64,000 nucleotides of DNA, from NCBI GenBank assembly GCA_002205965.3, contig NADL03000629.1, positions 558,001 through 622,000 of the forward strand, in the 5' to 3' direction. This DNA comes from Kappaphycus alvarezii (taxonomy: Eukaryota; Rhodophyta; Florideophyceae; Gigartinales; Solieriaceae). The notes below the pieces were generated by a model, which worked only from the letters and a program-made list of their open reading frames with translations, had not been told where the DNA came from and did not search any database. Below, piece by piece: positions 54,983-64,000 of the stretch (positions are counted from its first letter, which is position 1; every line of letters begins with the position of its first letter). The translations under genes and the position numbers were made by a program.

Positions 54983-56027
54983 AACTACCGAGTCCGTATG
55001 AGCTGGCGTCTGTCATCACCCTTTTGTTTGCTCCCCGTTATAGGCGCGGATAAGCCTATGGCTTACTTAAGTCATCCTTCAACATTTTCCAGGCCTTCTC
55101 TTGCGCTATACCCCATTTATCCGACCAGTCTGGTATAATCAGTCGCTCCCCATGCCGCCTTTTCTTGGAAAAACCTGTTCCTCTGAGGACGTCATAGAGT
55201 GGGGCGGCTTTGTCCGCAAAATGGTCACGAATGCAGCGAAGAAGTTCACGAGCCCAGAAACCTCATTAGTTCATCCCCTGATGCCGGCTCGACCAGGTTC
55301 CATAGCTCAATGTGCTTGTCGGAAGGCTCAAACCTTCTGTCCACTACATGGCCCAACACTTCCGCTCGCCGAACCCAAAGGAGCACTTGGATAACTTGAG
55401 TCTCACACCCGCCTTGAGCAGAGTATCCAATATGGCACCTAAGGAATCGAGATGCTCCTCCTCAGTGCCAGTTCCGATGCTTGTATCATCTAGGAAGGCC
55501 AATACGTCTCTCCCTTCCGATCCCCAAGATGTTGTTGACTACCCGTTGGAAAGTTCCAGGAGCGTTTTTCAACCCCATAGGCAGTCGGGTGTATTGATAT
55601 AGGCCTAGCACTGTTCGCACGCCGTAAATGGCTTGGAATCAGGATGTAAAGGGACCTGTAGAAGCCATCCTTAAGGTCAAAGACTGAGAAGATCTTCTTA
55701 CCACCCAACCAGTCCAAGATCTCTCGCATGTTCTCATTGGTAAGAGTCTGTGATGGTGAGATCATTTAGGCGTCGGAAATCGGATGTAACCCGAATTCCT
55801 GAATCCTTTTTTTTCACAAACACATTATTCGTAGCCCAAGGGGATACTGACGGCTCTAGAACCCCAAGTTCAATAAGCCTCTGCATTGAAAGGCGCTCGA
55901 TCTCTTCCTCTTTGGTGATCGCCTCCGCATCGGGGCACAGACCGGCTCCACGTTGGGTTTCAGTGATATCCTGTGCTGTATTCCTACAATTTTCCCAAGG
56001 CCCTTGAAAATATGTCGACGCTCCCAC
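54983..56027 (-). pseudogene. Gypsy-3 reverse transcriptase
   Basis: FVKKKDSGIRVTSDFRRLND (about 55,760-55,820), ILDWLGGKKIFSVFDLKDGF (motif A) and NNVFVKKKD match gypsy-2 RT. The catalytic FLDD region lies near 55,480-55,500 after frameshifts (LGDRKG-x-x-x-LAFLDD order as in gypsy-2). At least four indels distinguish it from the intact frame at 45,128-46,462. Confidence 0.8.
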
Positions 56028-56042
56028 AACAGGTTACGAAGC

Positions 56043-56381
56043 TTACCTTGCATCTCCTTGCTTGAAGAAAACTCGGAAAGGTCCATTGACTGCTATGGCT
56101 TTGTCCACTTCATGGTCCTCAATGACCGCCTGAATTGTTTCATGCACTAATTCCCTCTGCTCTTCCCGTGTGATAGCGGACCCTTGACTCTCTCCCTGAT
56201 ACAATATGGACGCTGAATCCGTTCCAAGTCTAGCCAAAGCTTTTTTCGCCAGAACCGCCGCCCTATCAACAGATTGTCCGGAAGTTGGTTCATTACACGG
56301 ACGTTTTCGCAAAAACTCAGTCAGTCTATTTTTTCCGAGAACGTCTCCTCTTGAACCGGCGAATGATCGCATCGCGCGCAC
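56043..56381 (-). pseudogene. Gypsy-3 protease remnant at the deletion joint
   Basis: VIEDHEVDKAI and SASILYQGE correspond to IEDHEVDDAIKAMDLSEF and TASILYGGKRI of gypsy-2. Upstream, in a shifted frame, VRVMNQLPDNLLIGRRFWRK is the last part of the protease. The active site and everything before it are deleted, and the leader follows directly. Confidence 0.7.
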
Positions 56382-56628
56382 AAACTTCTTCCCGGGAGTC
56401 CTTCCCTTATTATCAGCTTCTGGTCCTTGTTAAACGTGCCTACGAGAAGTCTAAATCCCGTGAATCCGAAAAGTGCCCTTCGTGGACGCACCTAGAAGAT
56501 GATTTCTTCAAATAAGGCTGTCCTTGCCTCGTACGTTGAATGCCGATCCAGATTATGAAGACTTTCGTACTTTGGTTGCAACTTCGCAATGGCTAGCTCG
56601 GGTAGTCATGCTGGTAAAATTTATTTTA

Positions 56629-56926
56629 TGTTACAGCTTACTGCGAAGACTGTAAAGCACGGAGCAGGTTGTTTGTCACACGAACACTGATGTCTCTCTG
56701 GGCCTGGAGACCAGGCCAGGGGCACTTTATCTAGACTAGCGAGGTGCTGTAAAGTAACTAAGTACTACCTAACTGTGCACTAAAATGCATCAAATACAGT
56801 AATTGAATCGAATGCCGTAGTTGCATTTGACACGAATGCATTAATGAAGTAGTCCGATAATGCAACTGTCACTGTACTAGACTGACAATACACGTGCACA
56901 TGCCACGTACTAATTGAGCCGTAACA
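56629..56926 (-). repeat. Gypsy-3 5' LTR
   Basis: 298 bp, TGTTACAGCTT...GAGCCGTAACA in plus orientation, so the ends are TGTTAC/GTAACA inverted. It carries the GGCCTGG-AGA-CCAGGCC hairpin. It is followed by AGTAGTACTGTACTGTACTG. Closest match: 49,500-49,797. Confidence 0.8.
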
Positions 56927-56984
56927 GTAGTACTGTACTGTACTGTAAGGTCCGTACGGTACTTAGAGGCACGCTGCCGCGGCC

Positions 56985-57035
56985 GTAATGTCCAACGCAG
57001 CCTGTCTGCTGGGGGCCTTGAGCCGGCTTTCTAGT
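56985..57035 (-). repeat. Class-2 dispersed repeat, fragment
   Basis: The reverse complement, CAGGCTGCGTTGGACATTAC and flanks, matches the right part of class-2 repeats (CAGGCCGCATTGGACATGAC). Confidence 0.45.
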
Positions 57036-57050
57036 GTTTATTGGACCGTT

Positions 57051-57430
57051 GTCCTCATATGAGGACCACTTTTAGCCCTTTTTTCAATACAATTCTTTTT
57101 TACCTCAGCGCATTTCTTGTCCCTCCGCATTAGTTCATGAGTGTAGATGGCCGATCAAAACAAATTTTCCAAGATTATTGACCTCGGTTAAGCCTAGAGC
57201 AATTTTCCCTCACCAGCTTCCGCTCTTCGCAAGAAGTTGTGAAAACGACTACGTTTTGGAAGGAAAAATAGTTCGTATTATCGTGGGGGGTTTCAGAAAC
57301 GAGGGCGCACGTACAGTAAAAATTACTGTACCGTAACTTAACATGAAAAACCTGTTTTCCAGTAAAAATTTCTGCCTTCCAAAACATTTACCTTTCCAAA
57401 ATGTAACGGAAACTGTCCTCATATGAGGAC
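57051..57430. mobile_element. MITE-like element with palindromic ends
   Basis: The 16-bp palindrome GTCCTCATATGAGGAC occurs at both ends (57,051-57,066 and 57,415-57,430), 380 bp apart. The interior is AT-rich without a convincing frame. Palindromic termini are known from some small DNA transposons, but the family is not identified and no target-site duplication is obvious. Confidence 0.6.
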
Positions 57431-57480
57431 AGAGCATGGTCGTATAGACACTAGGGTAATTTTAGAGGTATTACTGGGCA

Positions 57481-57550
57481 CCCTGTAGGATATTTCGGGC
57501 CACAGCCGACCATGTTTTTCAAAAATTAAATCACCACACATTTTCCCCCC
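57481..57550 (+). repeat. Class-1 dispersed repeat, copy f
   Basis: GCCACAGCCGACCATGTTTT, then AAAATTAAATCACCACACAT and TTTCCCCCC. It abuts truncated AQKRAEG copy 6 through a TACTGTACTGTACAG run. Confidence 0.55.
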
Positions 57551-57564
57551 AGTACTGTACAGTA

Positions 57565-57745
57565 CAGTTCCTCCCGTCAATGGGAGCTCCGCGACTTCGT
57601 TGCCCATTTTGCATTTAGTCTCCAAATAATGCAGGCACGACAGGTTTCTACCCGCCGCCCGCATCCGTAGTTAATTTATGATTACCCTCCGCACGCTTCT
57701 GTGCGACATTGCGCAACCCATAAAGATTTACCACCACCACAGTAC
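57565..57745 (-). repeat. AQKRAEG short-ORF repeat, copy 6 (truncated)
   Basis: On the minus strand it reads from the leader through AQKRAEGNHKLTTDAGGG, LHYLETKCKMGNEVAEL and LTGGT, then ends in a TACTG run and the class-1 copy. The ATG context is ATGTCGCACAG, one base off the ATGGCACAG of copy 5. Confidence 0.6.
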
Positions 57746-57760
57746 AGTAGTTCGCTCGAG

Positions 57761-58137
57761 GGTTTATCTGATGCTCGCCCCTGCGCCGTAGATGTCTTTG
57801 TCGCCAGCCGTACACAGCTGCCGCCATCCCCCACGCCCGCAAGACCCCAGGCGGCGCCACTTTCCCTATGGAGACCCAGAAGAGGGCACGCTACGCCGAC
57901 CTTTGCGCAACAATACACGCCGACTTCTACCCCCTCGGCTTCGACACACACGGGGCACTGGGCTCCTCTGGTCCACACGCGCTAGGGAAGATAGCCACCT
58001 TCTTCTCCACACGACGCGGCACTACCGCTGCCGTCGAATACGACCGCCTAGTCACCACCCTCTCCTCCCTCGTTCTCCAGCTCACGGCCTATGCCGTAGC
58101 TCGCCGTGTGCTGTCTCTCGCATCACCTGATGCCTGA
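57761..58137 (+). pseudogene. LINE 3' fragment (endonuclease end)
   Basis: From ATG 57,868: KRARYADLCATIHADFYPLG, FDTHGALGSSGPHALGKIAT, then YDRLVTTLSSLVLQL and VLSLASPDA to TGA at 58,135-58,137. It matches the minus-strand fragment at 4,001-4,305. Upstream, in another frame, ARPCAVDVFVASRTQLPPSP may be the RPD-containing part. AATAAA follows at about 58,167, a possible polyadenylation signal. Confidence 0.6.
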
Positions 58138-58753
58138 GTGACCCTGCTCGGTTTAGTGAACCTGTAATAAAAGAGTTTGTTTGTTATCTGATGCCATAAA
58201 GTTACTCTCTTATGCCTGCTGGCTTAATGGTACATATTGAGACGTTGGATAGCATACCGAAGATCGCTCACTGAATGGTTTGCACACCTTTTGGGTCCAT
58301 GACAATCGCCTGTTAACCTCGCCTTGCCTCACTGCCTGCGTACTTGCGTGAGCCTTTCTAACGCAATGAAGATTTCACTTTTCAAGCGGTAAATAAAAGG
58401 TGGGCACTCGGGGTTCATTTATGTAACAGATATATTGGCTAATTCCAAGTTAACAAGCATGGCACAAGAATAATGAATATTGCCAGGATCGTATCTTCTG
58501 CTCCTTACATTGCACTGCTCATCGCAATCTGGATATTCTCAGAATAGCCCAGGACACAACCAACTGACTCCCTTCAAACAAATAAATCACTCCGATTTTC
58601 CCCCTGTCATTCTACAAACCTGACATTTGAAAAAGTTTACGTTACTTAAAAAAATATGGGGTTCCTTGGCTCGGTATTCTCCCGAATCGAACGTTAGCGC
58701 CACTGGGCCTTCATGCTGCTGTCCAGAAAAGGAACTAATTCCCCTCTCCATAG
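58138..58753. other. Unassigned spacer
   Basis: LINE 3' flank, then sequence without a recognised frame or repeat. Confidence 0.4.
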
Positions 58754-58905
58754 TGGTTGACAGAAGTACTTCAGGATAGAGTCGAATATATCTTCCAAGA
58801 GTAAAACACCTAACACTTCCCCATACCCTCGTGGGTATAACCGACCACCCTCGTGGGTATAACCGACCACATCTTCCATGCATTAAAATAACCCAAAAAT
58901 TCCCC
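58754..58905 (-). repeat. Class-2 repeat end joined to a class-1 repeat (copy g)
   Basis: GGATAGAGTCGAATATATCT, TCCAAGAGTAAAACACC and ACTTCCCC are the class-2 end in reverse. Immediately after, ACCCTCGTGGGTATAACCGACC is present twice in tandem (58,825-58,846 and 58,847-58,868) and runs into the class-1 sequence ACATCTTCCATGCATTAAAA TAACCCAAAAATTCCCCC. The two repeat classes are therefore direct neighbours here and their ends are alike. Confidence 0.65.
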
Positions 58906-60653
58906 CTTTCCCCATTTCCCCCCTGATTTAAGGAGGCAAGTCCTGCTGGGTTTACTGCGAGTTGTGTGAAGGTTGGCAGTCCTATAAACTGGCATTCAAA
59001 ACATGTTTCAGGATCTGCAGTACGAATAACAGAGCATTTCAACCAATTACAAAGCAAACACCATAGAAGTCGACTGGTACAGTATGCCCCTATCGGTTAA
59101 TAACCGCTACTGCCTCTAATTTCTTGAGTACCAGAGCTTTTTTCCCCAGTTGACTGGATATTGTCTGTTACAGTAAAAGGACCCCCGTGCCCCAGGCAAC
59201 TGAATCAAACCTCCATTAACTTAACGTACCCTCATTACGCGAATATAAAACCCTAATGAGTAACAATTACTGCTCGCCTGCAAGGATTTGCTTTCTTGGT
59301 TCTTTCGGTATTTCTCGGATCAGGTAGGCCTCTTTTGATTGGCGCCTTCAGAGATTGATAAGGGAGAAGCCCTCTCCAAACATCCCATGCATCACGAGAC
59401 TTTGTTGGGTTTATGGTTTTTTGATTTTTTTTGACAATGCCGCATACCCATCTCATGCCTTCGTACAGGCTTTGCTTCTCCTTTGATTTGAGCATATGTT
59501 TGATAAACTAAAGCTAGCTATGCAACATGAGGCTCTTATTTTCCATGCCGTCCCATCCAAGTTGGAAGAGAGTCCATAATTTGCACTCATAAATGATGCT
59601 TGCTATACAGTAGTTGCTCCGTGGACTTCATCAGCCGTTTTCCAATCATACGTCCAGCAACAGAGATTTCTCTCAGAACGACAGCCCGCAACGAAAAAAA
59701 TAGTGACTGCGTGCGGCGGGATGGCAGAAGTATGCATTGCGCTTTTCATATTTGCATCTGAGTCGCAGATTTGTGGTACAATACGCGGAGACCCTCTGAT
59801 CGTAAAATGACGCTAGTTTCATCGACAATTACCTTTGCCTGACCTGTATTGCAATTCTTCATTTTCATGAAAAAGTTCGAAGGACTTCTAATCTTCGCCC
59901 CACTCACCATAAACCAATCTAATTTACCCATTTTGCATTACTGAAAATTTTTCATGTTCCGAATAAGGGCAACTACAAAAAGAGAAACTCTTTCTACAAA
60001 TTCGAAACAGTGTCGCAATGAATTGAGATGTGCTGTTTGGTACGGTAAGTCCTCGACGCATATGCAAGACAAGAGCGATCGCCTCAGATCTGGAAAGACA
60101 AAGCGGGGGCGGTTCAAAAGGCCATTATAACTAAAACGACCTGATTTTGACCCAGCATTGCCGGTATCTGTAGGAACGAATGTCCATAATAGGCATTTGA
60201 CACTAGAACCTTTACTCCTCGTTTTACAGTCGATTCCTCGACATCTCTGTATTGCATAGTTCCTAGGGCTTTAACCTACTGTTCCGTCGCAGTAAGGCAA
60301 CCTCACGTTCCTCCAATTGTTTGAAACAAGTAGCTTGAAGTGTATCAAACTATGGCGTGTGATAATTGAGAACCAGTCAACGTACAGATTGACGGTTTAG
60401 GATGATAGTGCGTGTGCTTGGTTGATTTGCGAGAGAGTCTGGCCTCCTGTTTAGAATTCACTTCGGGTAAGTTAGTTGTCACCTCGTGCAAGCCCACTAT
60501 AGTTAGAACGCTACTTATACTACAGTGCTGCAGATTCGGGAAAATGATTCTGGACCAGTTCGAACAGAACAATTTCTTGTCACAACAGCACTTCAATTCC
60601 GTTTTTGCCTTCTCTCCACAGTTTCATTACATTCTGAATCATCAATCAAAGAT
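58906..60653. other. Unassigned region upstream of lectin copy 2
   Basis: No known gene. A minus-strand frame at 59,253-59,495 (SLYEGMRWVCGIVKKNQKTI, SRDAWDVWRGLLPYQSLKAP) is mildly protein-like. The last few hundred bases should contain the lectin promoter, but no clear TATA box is seen. Confidence 0.35.
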
Positions 60654-61459
60654 ATGGGTCGTTATACTGTTCAAAATCAATGGGGGGGCTCCTCTGCCCC
60701 TTGGAATGACGCTGGATTGTATATTCTGGGCAGCCGTAGCAACCAGAATGTGATTGCCATCGATGTCTCTTCCGACGATGCAGGTGCAAATCTCAACGGA
60801 ACAATGACTTACTCAGGTGAGGGTCCTATCGGTTTCAAAGGTACACGCCGTGGAGAGTCCAACGTCTACGAGGTTGAAAACCAGTGGGAGGCTCTTCTGC
60901 TCCGTGGCACCCTGGAGGTGACTTTGTCATCGGCTCGAGGTCAGGACAAGGAGTAACTGAGGTGAATATTTCCTCCTCAGACGGTGGAAAAACCTTGACT
61001 GGGACTATGACTTACGACAAGGAAGGGCCCATCGGATTCAAAGGCACGCAGTCTGGTGGAGATAGTTACAACGTTGAGAATCAGTGGGGCGGATCCTCTG
61101 CGCCGTGGAATAAAGCTGGTATCTGGGCGCTCGGGGATCGCAGTGCGCAGGGAGTTCTTAGCGTCGATATTACGTCCTCGGATGGGGGGAAGACTCTTGA
61201 AGGTACGATGAAGTACAAGGGCGAAGGACCGATTGGCTTCAGGGGTAAATTGAGTGATGCAAACAATTACGCTGTGGAGAACCAGTGGGGTGGGTCTTCC
61301 GCACCTTGGAATAAGGCTGGAAATTGGTTGATTGGAGACCGCTATGATCAGAATATTATTGCCGTGAAGGTATCCTCCAGCGACAATGGGAAAAATTTGA
61401 AGGGCACCTGTACCTATGCTGGTGAGGGCCCCATCGGATTTAAGGGTGTCGCCGTCTGA
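60654..61459 (+). CDS. High-mannose-binding lectin of the OAAH family (one frameshift)
   Basis: ATG 60,654-60,656 starts MGRYTVQNQWGGSSAPWNDA. Four repeats of about 67 residues follow, each with NQWGG(S)SAPW at its start and EGPIGFKG or EGPIGFRG at its end; TGA is at 61,457-61,459. Family members (OAA of cyanobacteria, ESA-2 and KAA-2 of red algae) fold as compact beta-barrels made from repeat pairs and bind branched high-mannose glycans. The sites involve the Trp-Gly-Gly stretch and residues near the EGPIGF segment. The only defect is one missing G in repeat 2 (TGGGAGGC at about 60,885-60,892, where TGGGGAGGC would be expected). With it the protein has 268 residues, the length known for red-algal members. 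Because the error sits in a G run and all else is conserved, a sequencing error is the likelier explanation. No intron and no signal peptide are seen, so a cytosolic product is expected. ATTAAA at 61,594-61,599 may be the polyadenylation signal. Confidence 0.9.
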
Positions 61460-62459
61460 GTATCGAAATGGTCTTATGGTGTACCAACGTTCGTCAGCAT
61501 CAGCATGAGTATGGCGTTCCAGGGTTCGTCAGCATGAGCAAAATTAGAACTCTCCCTATCGATACAATTAGTGTAATGTTGTCCCTTTGCTGAATTAAAG
61601 ACCACCTTCCCAATAATCTACTTGCTGGTACAGGGAAGAGCCATCAGCTCCTACCGCAACATTTCACGTACAGGCGCACTATCATACAAGTTGACTGGAT
61701 ATCAACTAGCTTATGTTAGAGTAAATGAACCCCCCGAGTTCTCCCTTTTCCAATTGCTACCATCAATCGCTTTAGTTTGTAGAAAGTTTCCGTCACTTGT
61801 AGTGCTATTCAGAAACGTGGTTTGAATGCAAGTTCATAGGACTACTAGCCTTCGCACCACTCACAGTTACCCAACCCACTGAATTCATACACCAAAACGT
61901 TACGTCATCATCAACATCTACCACTGGTCTTTCCAATCTTTATTCCGCATCGCTCGGCGTCTGCCGACGCATCAAGTCTTAATGCGTCCTACAGATCTCC
62001 TGTGCCCGCTTCGGGGTCTTCACTGTGTCGATTTGAGTTCTTGCTGTTTCGGTTAGATTGTCATCCCTAGCACTCAGCGCACGTTGTGTCGAGCTGGGAA
62101 AGGCGAGTAACGAAGGCCATCCTCCTCGACCAGGCCCTGCTAACGCTTAGTATACCGCCGCACCCAACCAACTGTCTTTGTTACAGCAAGCGATGGGTCC
62201 TAGCTGTCGCTGTCCTGCTGGTTCTAATCTAGATCGCTCACTCGGAGCAACTGTCGTCGTCGCCTGTTCTTTCTGTAAGCACGCCGATTACACCGGGAGT
62301 TTTCCAAACCGCTGGTGTTTCGGCTTGCCAAGATTTCATTGGGGGAATTTTCTTCCGTCCCCTTCGCTGGTGTAGAAATCGGTTTAGCCTTTGCCGCGAC
62401 ATATCGTCTCCGCGCATCCCCACCCAAGCTCACATCTCAATTTCAGACTTTGGGGCTGG
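61460..62459. other. Unassigned region downstream of lectin copy 2
   Basis: Includes GTTCGTCAGCAT twice (61,488-61,530), a short direct duplication. From about 62,000 the sequence is richer in GC and may be the start of the paralogous gene fragment at 62.46 kb, but no frame is secure. Confidence 0.35.
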
Positions 62460-63115
62460 CAATGACCGTCGTCATCTTGGTGGGGAAGGCGAAGATGGAA
62501 GGCGCTCAGACCCAGAGCTGGCCCCCACCGTCCCCCAAATCAATAGGCCTCAGGTCTCCAACCCCTGTCTACCGAATCCCTCTCGCCCGTTATCATCTCG
62601 CCACGAGCAGCCCCAATCTTCTCCGGAAGCCGCCTCATTCAAATTCAACCCCGAAGGCGTCTATGGACAGGAGTCACTTTGGCATTAGCGGTGTGGATAC
62701 AACCAACCACATCTTCCATGCATTAAAATAGCCAAAAATCCCCCTGGCGAGCGGGTGAGGTTATTACAAGCTCGGAGCTGCGACCAACTCGGATCCTTTG
62801 CGTTTGGACTCGGCTCCATTGGGTCTCAATGCAGACATGCCGCAGATCAATCCTTTGTGCATACCGAAACCCTGACGCCCGTCATATCCTGGTGACGGGC
62901 AGCCCCTATCTTCTCCAGGAGCCGTTCTCATCAAATTCAACCCCGAAGATGTCTATGGAAAGACGTTACTTGAGCGCACAGCTGAGGTTATTACGAGCAC
63001 AGGGGTAACCACGGATCTGTCTCAGCGCGTGTAGGTGCCGGTTAGCTGACTAGATTGGTCCGACTTCAATTCTGTGGATGTCGATGACGTCGATGACGAT
63101 TTTGCCTGAGCAGGA
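62460..63115 (+). pseudogene. Tandem fragments of the unrecognised 5.4-kb gene family
   Basis: The first fragment reads APTVPQINRPQVSNPCLPNP and SPEAASFKFNPEGVYGQE (62,500-62,670), matching VPQRNRP ... EAAITK ... GVYGQ at 5.9-6.03 kb. A class-1 repeat (62,677-62,745) follows directly, and family sequence GEVITSSEL resumes after it. The second fragment reads FNPEDVYGKTLLERTAEVIT (about 62,935-62,995). Its end is paralogous to the acidic tail at 11.55-11.65 kb (GTCGATGACGTCGATGACGA near 63,078). Frames are broken. The insertion after VYGQ in this copy is close to the copia insertion point in the other. Confidence 0.5.
62677..62745 (+). repeat. Class-1 dispersed repeat, copy h
   Basis: GGCATTAGCGGTGTGGATAC, AACCAACCACATCTTCCATG and CATTAAAATAGCCAAAAATC plus CCCC. 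It sits inside the gene-family fragment. Confidence 0.65.
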
Positions 63116-63207
63116 GAGCTAGAGCCTCTGAAACACGCGGAGGTTCATTAAGTCGCTGTAGTAAGTAGGCTGTTGGTTGCTAAGGCATGTTCATCATGTT
63201 CACAACA

Positions 63208-63243
63208 GGGGAAAGGTTTAGGTGTTTTACTCTTGGAGGATTA
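63208..63243 (+). repeat. Class-2 dispersed repeat, end only
   Basis: GGGGAAAGGTTTAGGTGTTT and TACTCTTGGAGGATTATAGG match the class-2 left end. The duplicated block begins right after it. Confidence 0.55.
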
Positions 63244-63246
63244 TAG

Positions 63247-63682
63247 GTAAATCGTCGGGAGAAGAGATACTCAGAACCAACTATCCCAAGAAGGAGGTGT
63301 TTCATGCGACAAAAGTGCTACCGTGGTATAGTTGAACGAACAAAAAGAAATGGGTAAGGAAGACAGCTGGGAGGGCCAGCAAGTATGGAAGGGGAAGGGA
63401 CTACTACTGGTGCTCTGTGACAAGCGTAAGAAAAATTGTTCTTGGGTCTGAAGTTGACTCTCAATTTTCTACTACTCGGGACTTTGCTTGAAGTTGTCCG
63501 CCATTTTGCTTGAAATTCACAAGAGGAGGCAGATCACTCAGCTTTTGCAGACTCTCGATTAACCCATAAGTCTCAAAGAAACATACTGAGAACCATAGGA
63601 TGCATTAAATGGAATCTTGTGAACTAGAAAGACTAACAGCAGATTCTATTTGGATAAATATCTGCATTTATTCCTTAATATC
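63247..63682. repeat. Duplicated block, copy 2 (3' flank of acidic-protein gene)
   Basis: Matches 37,215-37,640: GAAGAGATACTCAGAACCAA, GGTCTGAAGTTGACTCTCAA and CGGGACTTTGCTTGAAGTTG are shared in the same order. Confidence 0.65.
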
Positions 63683-63900
63683 TTAATCTTCTAGATCAGA
63701 GCCAAACATTTCCCCCAAAATGTCCATCCCGCCAAAGCCGTCCCCAAAATATCCGCGAACGACTTAGAATTCTCCATTGCCTCCTGGGAAATATCTAGAC
63801 TACTGAAGATGCCTCCATCTCGTTCCAGAGTTGGCACAATCTGGTCCATACTTTCCAGTCCCTCCCCACTATTCTTGCATTTACATATCTATCAAGTCTT
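63683..63900 (-). pseudogene. Unknown acidic-protein family, second copy, C-terminal part
   Basis: From ATG 63,847-63,849 on the minus strand: MDQIVPTLERDGGIFSSLDI, SQEAMENSKSFADIL, then a frameshift and GGMDILGEMFGSDLED before TAA at 63,683-63,685. It matches MDQVVPTMEPDGDIFSSVDI and SMDILEELFRSDLE at 37.64-37.82 kb. Upstream coding sequence would lie at the window edge. Confidence 0.5.
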
Positions 63901-64000
63901 CCTAATTTTTGTTTCAAATGTAATTCGTAAAAGCCATTTTCCTTATAAATTCGAATTCAATGTTACGAAGCCATTATCTAATTCACTTTTGAAGATTTGA

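Larger units (their letters stand above)
52530..56926 (-). mobile_element. Ty3/gypsy retrotransposon of family 2 (gypsy-3), gag deleted
   Basis: Minus-strand order: LTR (56,926-56,629), short leader, then directly the end of the protease, RT, RNase H, integrase with intact D,D-35-E, divergent chromodomain and 3' untranslated region. The leader sequence GTCTCCTC-TGAA-x-GGCGAA (about 56,340-56,365; in gypsy-2 about 47,820-47,845) is joined directly to protease sequence. About 1.4 kb carrying gag and the protease active site, present in gypsy-2, is therefore missing. RT and RNase H carry several frameshifts. Confidence 0.88.

Noticed and set aside
1-64000. CRISPR arrays, bacterial operons, rRNA or tRNA genes
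   Set aside because: Tandem repeats here are short minisatellites without unique spacers. No ribosome-binding-site-led gene chains, rRNA segments or cloverleaf genes were seen by eye.

Overview
This is eukaryotic nuclear DNA packed with transposable elements. It most likely comes from a florideophyte red alga. The main evidence is two copies, at 1,060-1,865 (-) and 60,654-61,459 (+), of a four-repeat lectin of the Oscillatoria agardhii agglutinin homologue (OAAH) family, of the kind known from carrageenan-producing red algae such as Eucheuma and Kappaphycus (ESA-2/KAA-2 type). No operons, rRNA genes, tRNA genes or bacterial features were seen. The red-algal assignment is an inference from family knowledge.

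Layout. 1-5.4 kb: decayed lectin copy between two inverted copies of a roughly 195-bp dispersed repeat, a short-ORF repeat ('AQKRAEG' family), a LINE 3' fragment and a small MITE-like element. 5.4-11.65 kb: an unrecognised gene or element interrupted by a Ty1/copia retrotransposon with two LTRs. 11.7-17.5 kb: another AQKRAEG repeat and a Ty3/gypsy chromovirus on the minus strand. 17.5-34.4 kb: a long AT-rich block without recognisable genes, holding scattered protein-like open frames. 34.4-40.2 kb (-): two LINE remnants, with an acidic unknown protein between them. 40.2-42.4 kb: unrecognised open frames. 42.4-48.4 kb and 52.5-56.9 kb (-): two members of a second Ty3/gypsy family, one with gag and pol but a broken integrase, the other with an intact integrase core but no gag. 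48.4-52.5 kb and 57-60.6 kb: short repeats, an isolated LTR and LINE debris. 60.65-61.46 kb: the well preserved lectin. 62-64 kb: paralogous fragments of the 5.4-kb gene and of the acidic-protein gene.

Almost every reading frame carries single-base indels or stops, including the lectins. Real decay and uncorrected long-read errors cannot be separated from one sequence. The only plausible host gene products with a recognisable function are the lectins. The rest is mobile DNA in several states of truncation, nesting and deletion, plus a few unknown protein families that occur twice in the window.
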